64,000 nt of DNA, taken from contig CAIIXF020000004.1 in the NCBI GenBank assembly GCA_903813345.2, positions 17,037,513 to 17,101,512 on the forward strand. The letters are read 5' to 3'. Origin of the DNA: Owenia fusiformis (lineage: Eukaryota > Annelida > Polychaeta > Sabellida > Oweniidae). A model generated the notes under the pieces. That model was not told the origin of the DNA, did no database searches, and saw nothing but the letters and a program-made list of their open reading frames with translations. A program made the translations under genes and the position numbers. This document shows, in pieces, positions 61,525 through 64,000 of this stretch (its first letter is position 1; every line of letters starts with the position of its first letter).

Positions 61525-64000
61525 TCTAAGAGCGAGGAGGAAAATTCTTAATAAATGGAGTATAGTTGGTTTGGCAGCATTTTCAGTTAGAGGGAAGTCT
61601 TGGATGAAAATTCTACCTAGGTGATAGCTACACATAGTGGTACATAATTCTATTTTTTCAGGGGTTAGCCCCCCTACCCCCAAAAACACCCCACCCCCGG
61701 AAAATAATTTTTTCATTCTCAATAATTTTAGATATCTTGATGTTTGTAAGTTACATACATAGACATTATATATATGAATCATTTGCAAAATAAATAATGC
61801 CAATCACTCCTACAGAATTTGGAAAATACTACAAAGTATGTACCCTAGGGGGCAAATTCGTGACCCATTTTCTTACTTTTTAGAGCCTCACTTTTCAATC
61901 AGACACTGGAAGACATTGAAAAATTTCATGTGAAGTGCCCAGTAGCAGGGCTATAAGCCCTGAAAGATTAAAACTAATTAAATCAGTAGTAGCCGAGAAA
62001 AAAATTGTTGATTTTTTGAAAATTTTGACATTTTTGAGAGGGGTGATTTTGTGTATGACTATAGCTGATGCCTATGGTTTCCAGATCTATCCCTCTTTGA
62101 TGATAAATATGGTTTTGAAGTATGGAACTAAGATGTAAAAAATAATTAAAATTGGTTTTAAGGACGTTTCATGTTTTAAACAAGTTCAAAATTCCAAGAA
62201 CTGTACAATATCAGGTCTGAATTTACAAATTTTAGGAAAGACCTTGGATGAGCCTTAGATTTTTTACATCTGTCCCCCTTTGATGATATTTATGGTTTTG
62301 TAGTATGGAACTAAGATGTACAAAATAATTTAGATGGGTTTTAAGAAGGTTTAGGAATTTTAACAAGTTCAAAATTTGAAGAATTGTACAATATCAGGTC
62401 TGAATTTACGAATTTCAGGTAAGACCTTGGATGAGCCTTATATGTTTTATATTTGTCCCTCTTTGATGATATGTATGGTTTTGTAGTGTGAAACTAATTA
62501 GTAAAAAATAATTAAGATGAATTTGAAGAAAGTTTAAGGATCTTAAATGAGTCCAAAATTTGAAGAATTGTACAATATCAGGTCTGAATTTATGAATTTC
62601 AGGTATGACCTTGGATGACCCTTATGTCATTAAATCCTTCCCTCTTTGATGGTATTTATGGGTTTATAGTGTGGAACTAAGAAGGCTTAAGGATTTTTAA
62701 CAAGTTCAAAATTTGAAGAATTGTACAATATCAGGTCTGAATTTACGAATTTCAGGTAAGACCTTGGATGGCTCTTATGTTTTTACATCTGTCACTCTTT
62801 GATGATATGTATTGTTTTGTAGTGTGGAACTAAGATGTAAAAAATGGTTTATGGTTTTGAAGAGTGTTTAGGGATTGCAATGAGTCCAAAATTTGAAGAA
62901 TTGTACAATATCAGCTCTGAATTCTCCTTGGACGACCCTTTTGTTTTTTACATCTGTTCTTCTTTGATGATATTTATGGTTTTATAGTGTAAACTTAGAT
63001 GTAAAATATAATTTAGATGAATTTTAAGAGATTTAAGGATTTTAACAAGTTCCAAATTTGAAAAATTGTACAATATCAGGTCTGAATTTACGAATTTCAG
63101 GTAAGACCTTGGATGGCTCTTATGTTTTACATCTGTCTATCTTTGATGATATGTATTGTTTTGTAATGTGGAACTAAGATGTTAAAAATGATTCAGATGG
63201 TTTTGAAGAGTGTTAAGGGATTTTAATGAGTCCAAAATTTAAAGAATTATACAATATCAGGTCTGAATTTTCGAATTATAGGTATGACCCTGGACGACTC
63301 TTTTATTTTTTACATCTGTCCCTCTTTAATGACAGTTATAGTTTTATGGTATGGACCTAAGATGTAAAATATAATTTAGATGAATTCTAAGAAGGTTTAA
63401 GGATTCTAACAAGTTCAAAATTTGAAGAATTGTACAATATCAGGTCTGAATTTGCAAATTTTAGATAAGACCTTGGATGAGCCTTATATTTTTTTACACA
63501 TATCCCTCTTTGATGATATGTATGGTTTTGTAGTGTGGAACTAAGATGTAGGAAATAATTTAGATGCATTTTAAGAAGGTTTAAGGATTTTAATTTGAAG
63601 AATTGTTCAATATCAGGTCTGCAATGAATGAATTTCAGGTATAACCTTGTTTAGCCCATATGATTTTAACACCTACCCCCTTTTCATAATTTGAATAGTT
63701 GTGTGGAAATATGTATAATTTACATCGATTTTAAAGAAGCTTAACATTTTAAACAAGTTCAAAATCTTGGCGTATTGTACAATATCAGATCTGAAATTAA
63801 TGAATTTAAAGTATAACCTTGCTTGGCCCTTATATTTTTAACATCTATCCTTTTTTGATGATATATATGATTTAGTAGTGTGGAGCTCATATATAAAACA
63901 TAATCAAGATGGGTTTTAAAGAAGTTTAAGGTTTTAAATAAGTTCAAATTTTCACAAATTGTACAATATCAGAGCTGATATTAATGAATTTTAGGTATTG
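61525..64000. repeat. satellite-bearing element arm: 180-bp tandem repeats running off the right edge
   Basis: It starts TACTCTAAGAGCGAGGAGG, the same terminus as the foldback element at 8105-13806, and continues through the same ~500-bp outer arm. About eleven tandem units of ~180 bp follow from 62050 to the window end. Each has TTTGATGATAT.TATGGTTTT, GTGTGGAACTAAGATGTAAAA and ATATCAGGTCTGAATTTACG. The array is longer and more diverged than in the intron 10 element. The ORFs within it (for example 61351-61803) are incidental. Confidence 0.85.

Noticed and set aside
61351-61803. 150-codon minus-strand ORF
   Set aside because: It overlaps the outer arm of the satellite-bearing repeat and has no recognisable domain.

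Overview
This is eukaryotic, AT-rich and intron-rich DNA with GT-AG introns, a non-LTR retrotransposon, many short inverted-repeat (MITE-like) elements and satellite arrays. The gene set (soluble guanylate cyclase, class I HMG-CoA reductase homologue, proteinase K-type secreted protease, a dibasic-processed peptide precursor) points to an invertebrate bilaterian. Lophotrochozoan or ambulacrarian is plausible, but the sequence alone does not settle the phylum. No prokaryotic features were seen. All gene models were built by hand from splice sites, reading phase and family motifs.

Layout. 1-3530 (+): a ~183-bp tandem repeat (412-1350), then the last two coding exons of a divergent HMG-CoA reductase-like gene whose 5' part lies off the left edge. 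5403-19334 (-): a complete secreted S8 (proteinase K-like) peptidase gene. Its pro-domain junction is encoded by two alternative copies of one exon (4A and 4B), and reading phase allows exactly one of them in a message. A ~5.7-kb foldback-type element with 180-bp repeats in its arms fills intron 10. 19.4-22.8 kb: no gene seen. 22923-41817 (+): a soluble guanylate cyclase beta-like gene of 17 exons (950 codons) with an intact haem-binding H-NOX domain, an inserted Arg/Gly linker and a long charged disordered tail. Intron 3 holds an almost full-length antisense non-LTR retrotransposon (27.70-32.74 kb). 41.8-49.7 kb: intergenic, with several MITEs and inverted tandem repeats. 49731-50345 (+): a single-exon 204-residue secretory precursor with three NPTGW-ending peptide units, the best candidate for an undescribed neuropeptide family. 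50.4-64 kb: no recognisable host gene; several MITEs, then from 61.5 kb a long array of the same 180-bp repeat seen in the intron 10 element.

The host genes are unrelated in pathway and show no sign of co-regulation. The two strongest leads are the switch-like exon pair in the protease, where one version carries a polybasic convertase site and the other does not, and the NPTGW peptide precursor.
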